Origin: Ampullaceana balthica
Lineage: Eukaryota > Mollusca > Gastropoda > Lymnaeidae
DNA length: 64,000 bases
NCBI GenBank assembly: GCA_944989445.1
Contig: CALYLW010000164.1
Location: 807,001-871,000, forward strand
Reading direction: 5' to 3'
Under the pieces are notes generated by a model that made no database searches, was not told the DNA's origin, and saw only the letters and a program-made list of their open reading frames with translations. Positions 1 to 10,486 of this stretch are shown piece by piece (position 1 is the stretch's first letter; each line of letters opens with the position of its first letter). The translations under genes and the position numbers were made by a program.

Positions 1-300
1 ACGAAGCGGTCCGCAACACAATAAGTACTGTCATTGGCCCCTACGAGGGCCTTCTCACCTCAATTAAGAAGAGGAAACTACGATGGTACGGACACGTGGC
101 AAGAACTGGAGGTCTCGCAAAGACTATATTGCAAGGCACAGTCCAGGGAGGAAGGAAAAGAGGCAGACAAATGAAGAGATGGGAGGACGATATCAAAGAG
201 TGGACCAGCCTGTCATTCAGCGACTCTCAAAAGGCAGCACAGGACCGGGTCAGATTGTGTGCAGTTCACGATGGTGCCCCTACGACCCAATGACGGGTTA
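1..300 (+). pseudogene. 3' end of a non-LTR retrotransposon reverse transcriptase
   Basis: The reading frame holds the typical tail of an RTE-like endonuclease/reverse transcriptase polyprotein: a KRRKLRWYGHVAR-like block (here KKRKLRWYGHVART), a Gly/Arg-rich GGRKRGRQMKRWEDD block, then a stop near 293. Only the C-terminus lies in the window; the element enters from the left edge. It is followed by short tandem repeats that probably formed at the 3' tail. The family call rests on motif memory. The fragment is too short to be active. Confidence 0.8.
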
Positions 301-304
301 AGGG

Positions 305-425
305 ATAGTTCAGTTCAGTTCAGACTTATTCAATGAAGTAGATTTATTCAATGAAGAAGACTTATTCAATTAAGGAGACTTATTCAATAAGTAGACTGAT
401 TCTACCAAACTGACTTATTCTATAA
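305..425. repeat. Minisatellite after the LINE end
   Basis: About five degenerate copies of an 18-20 bp unit containing GACTTATTCAAT(G/T)AAG follow the LINE 3' end directly. This fits expansion of the element's 3' tail. Confidence 0.75.
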
Positions 426-429
426 GGTA

Positions 430-1556
430 GGCTAACCAAAGAAACACTTTGTAGGCTATCAATTATATTCTGAACTTCTTATCTAGAGGCTTAGTGCATA
501 AATAAGTATGTCTTTACACTGCTGCAGTAGTCCCCAGACTGTAGAACAAAAAGCCGTGTGTGAAAATTAAAAAGAAAATAGCGTTAGCCTATTTAATTAT
601 TAAATATATATTGTGTATTATTTAAAATTGACAAGAATTAAAAAAAAATTTAAAACAGATTTTCGTCATGTAATCTAATTGTTAAAAATCTTAAAGTTTA
701 TCTACACTCTACACGGTGAATTTTGTTTTGTTTTTCATTTAGATAAATGTGTCTTCACCCCCCTCCCCCTTTCTATATTGTCTTAATATATATATATACA
801 CACACACATATATAAATATTCGTATTTCTTTTTTCTTTTTTTTTCTTCCTCTGTGTCTGTGTGTGTGTCCGTGTGTGTGGAAAAATTGGGGAGGTCATGG
901 GTCATTAAAGAAACGCTAACAAAAAGAATCAGAGGAAAGAGTTCTTTAAATAATTGGTAGTTGTGGACGATGAGGAGGGAGGAAAAGTGACTTTAAATAT
1001 TGCCTGTAGACTTTACTGACACGATTCATAAATTTTTTATATGTACCAAATCTTTCCATTATTTATGCTCTGTATTTTTGAAAATTTTAATAAATGCTCG
1101 TTAAAATTCAACATAGTATGTCATTTAGGATTCACTGGATTGACAAGGGCAAAGTTATTTACACAAACTATAAGAACCACTCATGTGATATGAGTTACCT
1201 ACCTTTGCCACGAGACACGCCCATCGGAGTTGCTACGTTGGCTGCTTATCTTATGAAATGGGACACACTGACTTATTAATTACCAGAGTCAGAGTGACAG
1301 GATAACACACGCACAACTTGTGACACAACACAGGACCACCTGTTCGCGTAAACTTTATTACCAATGCTAGGTTTGGTGACGTCCATAAAAGTTCCTAATG
1401 ATAATGGCCCTGATTTTTTTTTCGGTTTTGACCTTTCGGAAGTTCCGTTGTCTTTGTCTTATATATACAGACATACGGAATATTATTGGTATTCCCGGCC
1501 TCCTTTTTTTCCTAACTAGTGTCGGGTACCCTTTCGGAAAGAGGGTGGGGTGACTC
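430..1556. other. AT-rich intergenic stretch, no gene seen
   Basis: Mostly A/T runs, with a short TA/CA microsatellite near 785-815 and a GT-rich patch near 855-880. The short frame at 1094-1279 has no recognisable domain, no splice context and no repeat partner here. Confidence 0.5.
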
Positions 1557-1842
1557 AAGGGGCCGTCCATAAAGTACGTCACGCTATTTTTGACGATTTT
1601 TACCCCCCTCCCCCCTGTCACAAACTGTCACAAATCTTGAACCCCACCCCCCCCCCTAAAGTACGTCACACTTTCGACCAAAATTTTCCTTTTATATTAA
1701 AAAAAAATATTAAAATTTAATATAAAACACCGTGTCGTCACACATGGCCGGGGCCGGACCCCCTCCCCCGGTCACAAACTGTCACACTTTCTTACACCCC
1801 CTCCCCACTCTGGAACGTGACGTACTTAATGTACGGCCCCCA
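1557..1842. mobile_element. MITE with GGGGCCGTCCATAAAGTACG inverted ends
   Basis: The left end reads GGGGCCGTCCATAAAGTACG. The right end is its near inverse (GTGACGTACTTAATGTACGGCCCC overall). The interior is C-rich with repeated GTCACAAACTGTCAC motifs. Closely related copies lie at 35460-35738 and 44839-45099; a sister subfamily with TGACGTCA ends is at 26411-26667. No coding capacity is seen. Confidence 0.8.
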
Positions 1843-2084
1843 AGGACACCTATAGCCACGGGAACAGATCACTGCCGTCACTGCTGAGATTCGACACGTC
1901 TGCCGAGTGCGCATTGCATTCGACCACCGTGCCACCGGTTGAGCAGAAACCCCGTGCGTGTACCCATCAGCAGCAACAATGAAAATGTTTATGATAACTG
2001 GACTTGGTGATAATCTGCTGACCTCCTACGGAAACAGAAGTTATAAAGACGGTGTGTTATTACTACAGCCTTACTTATGCAGTT

Positions 2085-2460
2085 ACTCATCCTTGATATA
2101 CATGTGTCTCATAATCCTTCAAATATTGAAACGTAAAATTAAACCACTTCTGATGGTCCTAGAGATCTCAAAATTTTACCACAGATAGATCTTGGATGAC
2201 AATGCATTGTATCAAAATTTCAGATCGATCGAATGTACCGTAATTAAATTAATCAATTTTTTAGTTTATCTCTATTTATCACTATTTAGAATGTCTGCTA
2301 GAGTTGACCTCCACGGCTCACTGGTTTCACTCTAGCCCTCGTTTACCAAATTCCCGTGTTTACATCAAGGTCAGGAGAGATCAGCGCGTTTCAGTCTGTA
2401 AATGTTTGTAAATAAAAGCGCGTCCTTTTTAAAAAAAGATTTTTTTTTACATTTTATTAG
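2085..2460 (+). mobile_element. Rolling-circle-like element fragment (variant with conserved core)
   Basis: Contains the core shared by this superfamily: TTTCAGATCGATCGAA, then TACCGTAATTAAATTAAT, then TTAGTTTATC. Downstream come the CAGTCTGTAAATGTTTG block and a poly-T end. A second copy of the same variant is at 11195-11560. Non-coding. Confidence 0.65.
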
Positions 2461-2469
2461 TTATAAGTT

Positions 2470-3200
2470 TAAACAAATTCCTGGTTTCATGTTACTATCG
2501 CTAAATCTTGCAAATATTTCACAAAATACACCTTCTAAAAATAAAACGTTTTTTTAAATCTATTATTTACAAAGTATAAAATAAAAACCCCGTCAACAGT
2601 TAGATGAAGAATATTCTTTATATTTATATTTAATAATATGATTAGTTTGAGATCTAAGTTTTCTAGGTCATCATTATACGCGTGGCATATTTATGAGTCA
2701 TGAGCATAATGACCTAATATTGTGCAGTCTATTTCTATTTTTTTTTAAAATCACGATTATAGAAAATGGTTAAGAAACATAAATCTGACAAAGTTTTTAA
2801 GTATTTCATCAAGTTATAACTGTTTTTCGTTCCATCTGCGATAACTTTTTTTTGTTTGGATAAAAAATATTTGAACTAATGAACCTTCCCACCACCACCC
2901 ACCCCCCCCCCACCACCCCACATTTTAATTCCTGGTTTGTTCATTTTTATTTGATTTGGAAATTAATAATACATGATTTATAAAACTTTGATGCATTTCC
3001 TCATCGAGCAAAAATTCATTGGTTTGTAGCATCCAAACGAGAGACATTGATTGTGTGTTCCAAATCAGAATCTTGATCCATACAGCACCGGTGCGCTGGT
3101 GCGCTTGTGTAATACAACGAGTGTGATATGTTTGCCAGTTGAGAGACAAAATAATGGAAGTGAACATTTAGGGGATTGTATTTTTAACTGCCTCTTCCGG
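2470..3200. other. AT-rich stretch, no gene seen
   Basis: Long A/T runs and one C-rich run near 2890-2925. The short frames at 2925-3167 and 3168-3368 show no domain, and the second overlaps a MITE. Confidence 0.45.
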
Positions 3201-3209
3201 GGTGATGAC

Positions 3210-3456
3210 CAATGTTCCCTTTAAGCTGTGCGGTCGCGAAGATTTCTGATCGAGGCCGCGCAGCAGTTTAGAATAAGCGCACAACAAATTTCGATAAGGA
3301 TAATATATCTGTGTTTGTGGGGTGTAAAATTTTTGCAGAATGAAAGGATGCTGTGCAACTTTGCACACGAGTTTTGTGTTGTTGTTTTTTTAAATTTATT
3401 ATTTATAAATTTGTATTTTTTTTCACACTGACCAACGAAAGTTAGAGGTTACATTG
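3210..3456. mobile_element. hAT-type MITE with CAATGTTCCC inverted ends
   Basis: Ends are CAATGTTCCCTTTAAGC on the left and ACATTG on the right, flanked by a perfect 8-bp duplication GTGATGAC (3202-3209 and 3457-3464). The left arm holds a CTGCGCGG/CCGCGCAG-type inverted pair. The right part has two TTTGCACACG motifs. Copies lie at 11741-11912, 16906-17093, 26779-26970, 29231-29369, 46054-46274 and, inverted, about 18840-18955. The 8-bp duplication supports hAT mobilisation. Confidence 0.85.
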
Positions 3457-3489
3457 GTGATGACAACAGTGCTTCTTCTATAAATAAGA

Positions 3490-3965
3490 TTATATCCTAC
3501 GTTTATCGATGGTTTAAGTATAATCTTGCATTTTTTAAAGATTTGATCGTGTGTTTGTGTCCCCCAGTTCGCTCAGAGAACCCATTCCACGCCGGGATTC
3601 CAGAGGGGAAGAACGAGAATCTGCACCCTATATGTGTTTGTTCTTGCATGCGGAATAAGAAACGTTTTGTTGTTGTTGTTGTTGTTGTTGTTTTCCTCAA
3701 TTAAATTGTCAATGTATTATTATTACTTTGCTCCTTGCTCTTCTATCCTCTAGGTGTTTCTAGGTTTAATAATTGAATGATTTACTCTTCTCAATTTTTT
3801 TAATATTCTCCAGCAATGAATATTGTTGCTCTTTTTAAATGTCAAATTTTAAATGTTTCTACTTTATCTTTATCCTTTCTTTGGTAAATGGACCCCCCCC
3901 CCTTACAGAATCTGCATATTCTAGTACAGGTCTAACCAAATAAAAGTAGCGTTCTAGTTTTATAC
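3490..3965 (-). pseudogene. Diverged copy of the Jockey/CR1-type LINE (3' part)
   Basis: On the minus strand this matches the 3' portion of the LINE copies at 25037, 31216, 43074 and 49181: the VRPVLEYA-like segment, the LETLEDRR-like segment and the FFPSG.PAWNGF segment are all recognisable. It is broken by stops, a (GTT)n expansion near 3663-3692 and a C-run near 3893. It is the most degraded copy in the window. Confidence 0.75.
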
Positions 3966-4044
3966 ATTTATTACATTTTTCCTTTCGTTCCAATAATGAA
4001 CATGTCAAGCTAAATGTGTAGAGTGTTGGTCTTTATTATGGATT

Positions 4045-4143
4045 TTTTAAATCTGGCCGGATACAAATTTGGACGAATTTATTAAGTGAAATTCTTCCGG
4101 AGCCGGATTTGCAAAAATGGGGTCGAAATCCGGTACATCCCTA
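4045..4143. mobile_element. Right end of a CCGGAT-rich transposon family
   Basis: Repeated CCGGAT/ATCCGG motifs end in AAATCCGGTACATCCCTAG. The opposite end type, AGGGATGTACCGGATTTC, appears at 12507. Related pieces are at 10487-10745, 28645-28770, 34686-34755 and 34840-35140. Only one terminus is visible here. Confidence 0.6.
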
Positions 4144-4246
4144 GTCTTTATATATACTGATTCATAGAATAGAAAACATGAATTTTGAGTAGTTGACTTG
4201 AAGTTGTGAATATATTATCTATCATCATGTTTATCCTCACTGTACG

Positions 4247-5415
4247 CAGGCCTAGATTAACCAATAGGCAAGCAAGGCACGTGCCAAGGGCACCAAGCGT
4301 TTGGGGGCACCACAAGTCCTCGAGAAAAAAAAATGTGCATATTTTCCCGGTAGCCGCGCGTAATCGACATGACATTAACAAATCACAAACGTAATATTGA
4401 ATCTTATCTTATCTGTTACAGACCAGGTGTGGATTATAGATTATAAGTCAACTTTGACATGTAATCGTAAACGAAAGACACTGGTCATTGATGGTGATGC
4501 CCCTGATGTATATCTCTGAATGTCAGGGACAAATTTCGTGTATCTACTTTCTACGCCATTGTTGACAAACTTGTGACAGAGATGAGTATAGACGAGGACA
4601 GGTATTTAATTATATAGCATTTAGATTTTCTTGTTTGGTTGATGTACCACTAACAACTCAGCGTTGAGAAGGACTAATAAATGCTTATCCTGAAGATCTG
4701 AACAATAATTTATATACTGAACTACAACAGTTCCACTCATATATTCGCCACCAATTTCTTGCATCAAAATATGAAAACAAAACGTTCAGTCATGCAGAAT
4801 TAAACGAAGTAATAGAGACAACATCAAGTGTGCTTTTCCAAATGTAGAGATCGCCTTGCACTTATTTTTAACATTAGCATGGTTACGAACTGTTCAACTG
4901 AGCGCTCTTTTTCTCTTTTGAAACGTACAAAAAATCCAAGTAGATGCGAATGAAACAAGAAATGCTTGATTCCTTATCTCTGCTGATGGTTGATGTAGAC
5001 TTGTTGCGCAAAATGAACTTTGATCATGTATTAAAAAACTTTCCCAGCTGTAAATCTAGGAGAAAAAAAAGAGCTGTAAAATGTAAATGTGTGCTCTCTC
5101 TGACTTTCTCATCGATTAAAAAAAGTTACAGTATTTTTGTAAATTAATATCACAAAATTAGTTAACTATTAATTTTAATAAAGAAATACCGTATTGTATG
5201 TTTTATATGGCTGATTGTAGTACAAACATAATATGTGTTAACTAAGGTTTTTCTTTGTCGTTGTTGTATTTTATTTTTATTTTTTTAATTATATTATTAT
5301 TTTGGCATAAATATTGAACTTTCCAGCGGTCAATGGAGGATCCGTGGCCCGGGGCAGAAGGGGGCATACAAATAACCAACAATTCAGCGCATCAAGGTAG
5401 CTTAATCCGGCCATG
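4247..5415 (+). mobile_element. hAT DNA transposon, decayed, with perfect 8-bp TSD
   Basis: The left end CAGGCCTAGATTAACC and right end CTTAATCCGGCCATG are imperfect inverted repeats. They are flanked by an exact 8-bp duplication ACTGTACG (4239-4246 and 5416-5423). The interior holds broken transposase coding sequence of the ZMYM1-like hAT group. Length is 1169 bp, far shorter than an autonomous hAT, so it is internally deleted. Confidence 0.85.
4440..5085 (+). pseudogene. hAT transposase remnant (ZMYM1-like, C-terminal half)
   Basis: Translation in shifting frames gives family-typical pieces: VRDKFRVSTFYAIVDKL, then a LYTELQQFHSYIR segment, then an NVEIALHLFLTLAWLRTVQ-like segment of the hAT dimerisation region, and finally NFDHVLKNFPSCKSRRKK, which matches the usual C-terminus. 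Several stops and frameshifts separate them, so no functional protein is made. It lies inside the TSD-flanked element 4247-5415, same strand. The family is recognised from motifs, not from a search. Confidence 0.75.
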
Positions 5416-5505
5416 ACTGTACGTCAGAATTATTTTATTATACTTTAGTGTTGTTTTATCAATTTTGTTTCTGTGACGTAAAGTGAGGTAACCCAGACTC
5501 TAAGG

Positions 5506-6927
5506 CAGGGGTTCCCAACCTTTTTGTACTCTAGAGCACATTCTAAAATATCGGTAGGGTTGAGGGCACCACCTTTATTTAATCGACAAACTACTTCCAT
5601 AACTTCTCAATTTACCATAATTTATTTTCTTAAATTCATAATTTATCAATAGATAATAAACAAAAATGTTTCAAAATAATAAAATTATTATTCAAATTGC
5701 ATACACACAGAGAAATGTATTTACAAAATGTAAACCAAAAACACAAATACAAAGAAAACATTTTATTTCAAAAAATTGGCAAATGTGATTTTTGGCATTG
5801 CATATCATTGGCCATTGCCTCATAATTAGGAGAGTATGACAATAATCCTGTTAGAAAACAATCCTAAAGTTGCTCATCAGTGAGTCGAGATCAATATCTT
5901 GATTTTATTAAGTTCATCTTTGAAAACAATGATTTGCATAAATACGTCGAACAAAAAAAGATTCAATTTTATAAGACGCCTTTTTTCAAAAATAGGAACT
6001 TTTCTCTGTCCACTTTATTCCAAAAGTCCTCTGATAATAAGGATTTTAGCACAATATCATTCTTAAGGTCCAAAATTTCTAAATCTAGTTCTTCTGTCTT
6101 ACCTTAAACAAAATCTGCAATACATGCGGCCATTCCCATTACATTTATTTGGCAAGTACAAGGACTGATATAGAAGGAAACAATTGGCTCGATATTATGT
6201 GTGTAAAATTTAAAAAAAACGTAAAAAACCAAGTTTTTCACTATAAATCCTTTATATACTAGACGTAACTAAAAGAATGTTCATTATAATACGCAGCGCA
6301 AGACCATCCAAAAATACAAAACTGCAGTTGTGTCGTAAAACATGTTTAACATAATGCGCACCGATCACGAATATGTTTATAAAAAGTGTTGTCAATAAAA
6401 TACGCACCTTATTGCGCGACAGAAGGGTTGTTCAATATAATACGCACCGCGACACTCAATCTCAAAAAATAACATGATACATAGGAATAAATAAAATAAT
6501 CTAAAAATTAAATAATTTAAATACAGTACAAGCGATCGATCTGAAATTTTGAGACATAGTTTTTATCATCGCCACGAAACTGCCTGCTAAATTTCAGTTC
6601 GCCAGCTTACGAGGAAGTGGGTTAAAAATCGATCCAAAGTTTTGGCGACCGACAATCAAGCAAGCAATCAAGGGTTCAAACAAACAGACACCACGAGTTA
6701 ATATAAAGGATTTAAAAAGGAAACACTCATACATACAATATCTCCAACATAGGAAGGTATGTAATAAACCTAGGCACTCAAAAAAATTACAACTCTAAAA
6801 TATAAATAAAAATAATTCACATTTGTATTTCAGATTTAAGACAAAAATTATGTCGAATAGTGGCGGGCACAAACGAATCGATCAACGGGCGCCATGGTGC
6901 CCGCGGGCACGGGGTTGGGAACCCCTG
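5506..6927. mobile_element. hAT element with CAGGGGTTCCCAACC ends and perfect TSD
   Basis: Starts CAGGGGTTCCCAACCTTTTT and ends GGGTTGGGAACCCCTG, with an exact 8-bp duplication CTCTAAGG (5498-5505 and 6928-6935). Length is 1422 bp. No transposase is recognised inside; the 5880-6107 frame has no domain I can name. A rolling-circle-like element (6213-6723) is inserted within it, so this hAT is the older of the two. Confidence 0.9.
6213..6723 (-). mobile_element. Rolling-circle-like element, minisatellite-cargo variant, nested in a hAT
   Basis: On the minus strand it starts AAATCCTTTATATTAACTC, carries the core GATCGATC/TTTCAG motifs, has several spaced copies of a GTGCGTATTATATTGA(A/C)-type motif, and ends with GGATTTATAG then an AAAAACTTGGTTTTTT hairpin. 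It has the same plan as 15324-15712, 33246-33721 and about 36310-36722. Non-coding. Confidence 0.7.
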
Positions 6928-7445
6928 CTCTAAGGCAACCTGTCGTCACAAGTGCACGCTCTGTATAAACGCCATTTAGAACTACAGGTCGTCTCTGAGA
7001 TCTTTTATAAAATATCCTGGTGCATTTTAACGAAGGCTTAATAAGGCATAGCGTAAATACTTCTAATTAGCCTTCCTTGTACGCGGTTGAGTTGTTGGCC
7101 CTGTGCCCAAGCCCTTGCCTTTAAAAAAATTATTTTTTACAAATAATAATAATAATCCCTTCTTCTTATCAGTGGGAGATGTTATATCTCGTTCGTACAC
7201 AGCTCTTCCTTTGTCTGCTTCAATTGTTTAATTAACCGATGGAGCGGTGGGGTGAAGACGGGACATCCTGTTTTAATTAAAAAACGCTGAGTCCCAAGAA
7301 CAATTGTAACCGTTTTACGGTAGCATGATTGCAAGACGTGTCCTCTTGTTTACCCAGACGCCCAGGCGGACCAGATTGTTTTTCCTAAGGGGATATTTAA
7401 GATTAGAAATGGATTTCTTTGCACTAGCCGCAATGTGGTCTACAC

Positions 7446-8514
7446 CAGTGCTTCTCAAACTTTTTAGTATGGCTGACCGGCAGGAATTTTTCCATTGCAC
7501 CAGGGACCGGTGCGCTATTTCACATGTACTGTCGTAGCTGCGAAATGTAATTTATTTTATTTGTTTCATTTTATGTCCTTTTTGCTGAAAATTTGACATA
7601 TTCTATAGGTTTAGTATTGACATATTCTATAGGTTTAGTATTGACATATTCTATAGGTTTAGTATTGACATATTCTATAGGTTTAGTATTGACATATTCT
7701 ATAGGTTTAGTATTGACATATTCTATAGGTTTAGTATTGACATATTCTATAGGTTTAGTATTGACATATTCTATAGGTTTAGTATTGACATATTCTATAG
7801 GTTTAGTATTGACATATTCTATAGGTTTAGTATTGACATATTCTATAGGTTTAGTATTGACATATTCTATAGGTTTAGTATTGACATATTCTATAGGTTT
7901 AGTATTGACATATTCTATAGGTTTAGTATTGACATATTCTATAGGTTTAGTATTGACATATTCTATAGGTTTAGTATTGACATATTCAATAGGTTTAGTA
8001 TTGACATATTCTATAGGTTTAGTATTGACATATTCTATAGGTTTAGTATTGACATATTCTATAGGTTTAGTATTGACATATTCTATAGGTTTAGTATTGA
8101 CATATTCTATAGGTTTAGTATTGACATATTCTATAGGTTTAGTATTGACATATTCTATAGGTTTAGTATTGACATATTCTATAGGTTTAGTATTGACATA
8201 TTCTATAGGTTTAGTATTGACATATTCTATAGGTTTAGTATTGACATATTCTATAGGTTTAGTATTGACATATTCTATAGGTTTAGTATTGACATATTCT
8301 ATAGGTTTAGTATTGACATATTCTATAGGTTTAGTATTGACATATTCTATAGGTTTAGTATTGACATATTCTATAGGTTTAGTATTGACATATTCTATAG
8401 GTTTAGTATTAATGGTTTCAAATGGAGGATTATAATTATATTTGTTTGTCTTTCTCGATAAATTATGCGGACCGGCAGCAGAAGGCCCACGGACCACCAC
8501 TTTGAGAAGCACTG
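7446..8514. mobile_element. Non-autonomous hAT carrying a 34-copy internal satellite
   Basis: The left terminus CAGTGCTTCTCAAAC and right terminus TTTGAGAAGCACTG are inverted repeats, flanked by a perfect 8-bp duplication GTCTACAC (7438-7445 and 8515-8522). Subterminal GACCGGCAG and GACCGGTGC motifs also occur near both ends. About three quarters of the 1069 bp is one 24-bp tandem repeat. No transposase is present, so it would depend on a hAT source elsewhere. Confidence 0.93.
7593..8408. repeat. 24-bp satellite, 34 exact-length copies
   Basis: The unit is TTGACATATTCTATAGGTTT plus AGTA. 816 bp divide exactly by 24, with one substitution seen (TTCTAT to TTCAAT near 7987). As 24 is a multiple of three and no frame used here has a stop, both strands give long open frames (LTYSIGLV repeats on plus, NTKPIEYV repeats on minus). 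These are periodicity artefacts, not genes. Confidence 0.97.
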
Positions 8515-8925
8515 GTCTACACCATTATGTGTAAGCGCTGCTCTTTGAAATACATAGGTGAGACGGGGAGGTTACTCTCCTGCCGTATCGCAGCGCATGT
8601 ACGTGCGATTACACAAGACAAACAGTGTCCTGTCTCCCGACACTTCAATGGACGTGACCCTATGGGCGTCGATGACCTGTCTGTCACCGCCATGGTCTCT
8701 TGCACAAACACACCTGGCAGGGTCAGTCTGGACAATAGACTAATCCAAGAATATGGGAACCTGGCACCACATGGGATGAATGTTATGTTTGCGCTGACAA
8801 CCTAAACGATTCGCCACGCCCACTCTCTCCTTTCATATATGAACTCTTACTACCCTCTTCTTTACTATTGCTCTCTTTGGCTCTGGATTTCACCTCGGCC
8901 AAGTTTTAATTTCTTTATATTCGTT

Positions 8926-9060
8926 TTATTTGTGTTCTATTTGTTCGCTGGAAGAAGGCTCTTTGCCGAAAACGTTCGCTGTTTTTGACGTCTTGTCGGG
9001 CTCATACACACCCTGTTTGCATTTTATCCATCTACTAAGATAAGACAGGCATTTGAAGAA
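8926..9060 (+). other. Penelope-associated 3' region
   Basis: After the GIY-YIG stop comes a segment with GAAGGCTCTTTGCCGAAAAC (8953-8972), a short GGC...GCC stem. A similar motif, in the opposite orientation, lies beside the second Penelope fragment at about 9366-9390. I read it as a shared 3' end signal of these elements; this is inference from the two copies. Confidence 0.5.
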
Positions 9061-9076
9061 ATCAACATCAAAACAA

Positions 9077-9213
9077 GTATCCCTACGTTCCCCTACGCGG
9101 AGCATCATTAAAGTTCCTGGTGTGGAACGACACAAGAAGAAGTCCCGTGGCGTGCGCTTCTTTGAATCGGCGGCACCAAAATTATGGAACAGACTTCCGA
9201 AAATTTTAATATA
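9077..9213 (+). pseudogene. LINE reverse transcriptase extreme C-terminus
   Basis: The frame reads IIKVPGVERHKKKSRGVRFF followed by ESAAPKLWNRLP and a stop. The 'APKLWNRLP' block is the usual C-terminal signature of Jockey/CR1-type reverse transcriptases. It is a 5'-truncated fragment next to the Penelope pieces. A weaker relative (FFESNAPNF) is at 26205-26345. Confidence 0.7.
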
Positions 9214-9447
9214 GAGTGTGACAACAAAGACAAATTTAAGAACAATTTGTAGTGTAGAGTTTCTTTTTACTGGAGGAAAAACAAAACAACAAGATACGCT
9301 AACAAATTGTGTCGTTAAAACAATAAATAAATCTTTATTAATTGACTAATACATCAGTAAACTTTTCGGCTAATGCCTTCGTTAGTACAAACAATTTACA
9401 CAAGTATTAAAATTATATTCACATTATATACCAGATTCTATATCATG

Positions 9448-9945
9448 GAAAAATAATTACTTTAAGATAAAAAGAAGAAGGATAAAAACCCAACAACAAC
9501 AAATAATGACATAGGATATATCTGAAATTACGCCATGATATCGAGCCTGTTTTATTTATATTGTACAGGTGTTCTCTTAACCGATCCCCCAGACGAAGAC
9601 CTGTCTCCCCCACGTAGACTTTTATTGCACCTCTTATAAAGAATAGCATAAATCACGTTGCGACTTAAATTTTTCAAGAGGGAAAGAAATGCTGTCAATT
9701 TCGATTACACATGGACACGTATTACAACAGTAAAGGTTGCAACCTATTGTTCCAACGTGCGCTTTCATAGTAGGAAGGTGACTTCTTAAAAGTATACCTT
9801 TAAGATTTTCTTTCTCTGCAGAACGCAAAAAGCGGAGTTTTTTTAAAGACCTGCTGGGTTAGAGGGTCAGCGATGAGGATTGCCGGTTTTCGAGAATCAC
9901 CTGCATGCGGTCCATAAAGTTATGAGGATGGAAAGTTAAAATAAA
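9448..9945 (-). pseudogene. Second Penelope-like fragment (RT end plus GIY-YIG)
   Basis: On the minus strand, pieces in two frames give the RT-to-endonuclease linker: LTFHPHNFMDRM, then ENLKGILLRSHLP, then GCNLYCCNTCPCV, and finally KVYVGETGLRLGDRLREHL, the GIY-YIG domain start. This order is the normal one for Penelope-like elements. At least one frameshift and a stop break the frame. Its sequence differs clearly from the copy at 7324-8805, so two subfamilies are present. Confidence 0.85.
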
Positions 9946-10159
9946 TTTAGAACTATAACAGTTATCAGTTGATTTAAAAGTGTCCTGTCTGGTCGTACCT
10001 TTAATTCAAATATTACTGCGATAGAAGAAAGGATATTTACAATTCACTTGGAAGTATAAAATTTCGAAATTTAAAAAATAAACACCAAAAAAAAATATTA
10101 AAAAATAATGATAATATTAATCAAATACAAATCAAATTAACCATATTGTAATGTACAAG

Positions 10160-10195
10160 AACGACCCGCGGCGTAGTATACGCCGCAGCTTTGCA
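10160..10195. other. Short perfect hairpin
   Basis: GCGGCGTA, a 3-nt loop, then TACGCCGC at about 10168-10186. No gene or terminator role is evident. Confidence 0.4.
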
Positions 10196-10486
10196 CATAA
10201 TAGATAGTGCAAAGAACGGGGGGGGGGTGATGATACGGACACAAACAGCAGCACGAAGTAATGAAAAAATAGCGAGTAAACGTAGATACATGCGCACTGA
10301 GGTTGTTGTTACCCACCCCCACCCTTTATTAGTACCATCCCTTAAACATAAACTGTGATTGGCCGACCCTAGTGAGGGTTAGTCATGTTTAGGGTTGTTA
10401 ATTTCATTTTTTTTGGCAAACCGGTTATCGATTATTTAACTCCGATTTTAAACCGATTATCGTTTTATAGCTGACTTCACAGAAAT

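Larger units (their letters stand above)
7324..8805 (+). pseudogene. Penelope-like element, GIY-YIG endonuclease domain split by a hAT insertion
   Basis: Two pieces, 7324-7445 and 8523-8805, join in frame if the insertion 7446-8514 and one copy of its 8-bp duplication are removed. The left piece reads CKTCPLV...FKIRNGFLCTSRNVVYT and the right piece continues IMCKRCSLKYIGETGRLL and ends FALTT before a stop. The CTSRNVVY / C..C / YIGETGR pattern is the GIY-YIG linker and catalytic start of Penelope-like elements, which use this nuclease for target-primed insertion. A stop lies just 5' of the preserved part and the RT core is missing, so the copy was already truncated. Confidence 0.85.

Noticed and set aside
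1094..1279. 61-aa frame
   Set aside because: No domain, no splice sites in phase, no repeat match; chance frame in AT-rich DNA.
7593..8408. CRISPR array
   Set aside because: Units are contiguous with no spacers, and the context is eukaryotic. The same holds for the arrays at 41940, 45163 and 48239.
7593..8512. Long repeat-protein genes on both strands (LTYSIGLV and NTKPIEYV repeats)
   Set aside because: They arise from a stop-free 24-bp satellite within a hAT element; the two strands mirror each other and there is no promoter or splice context.
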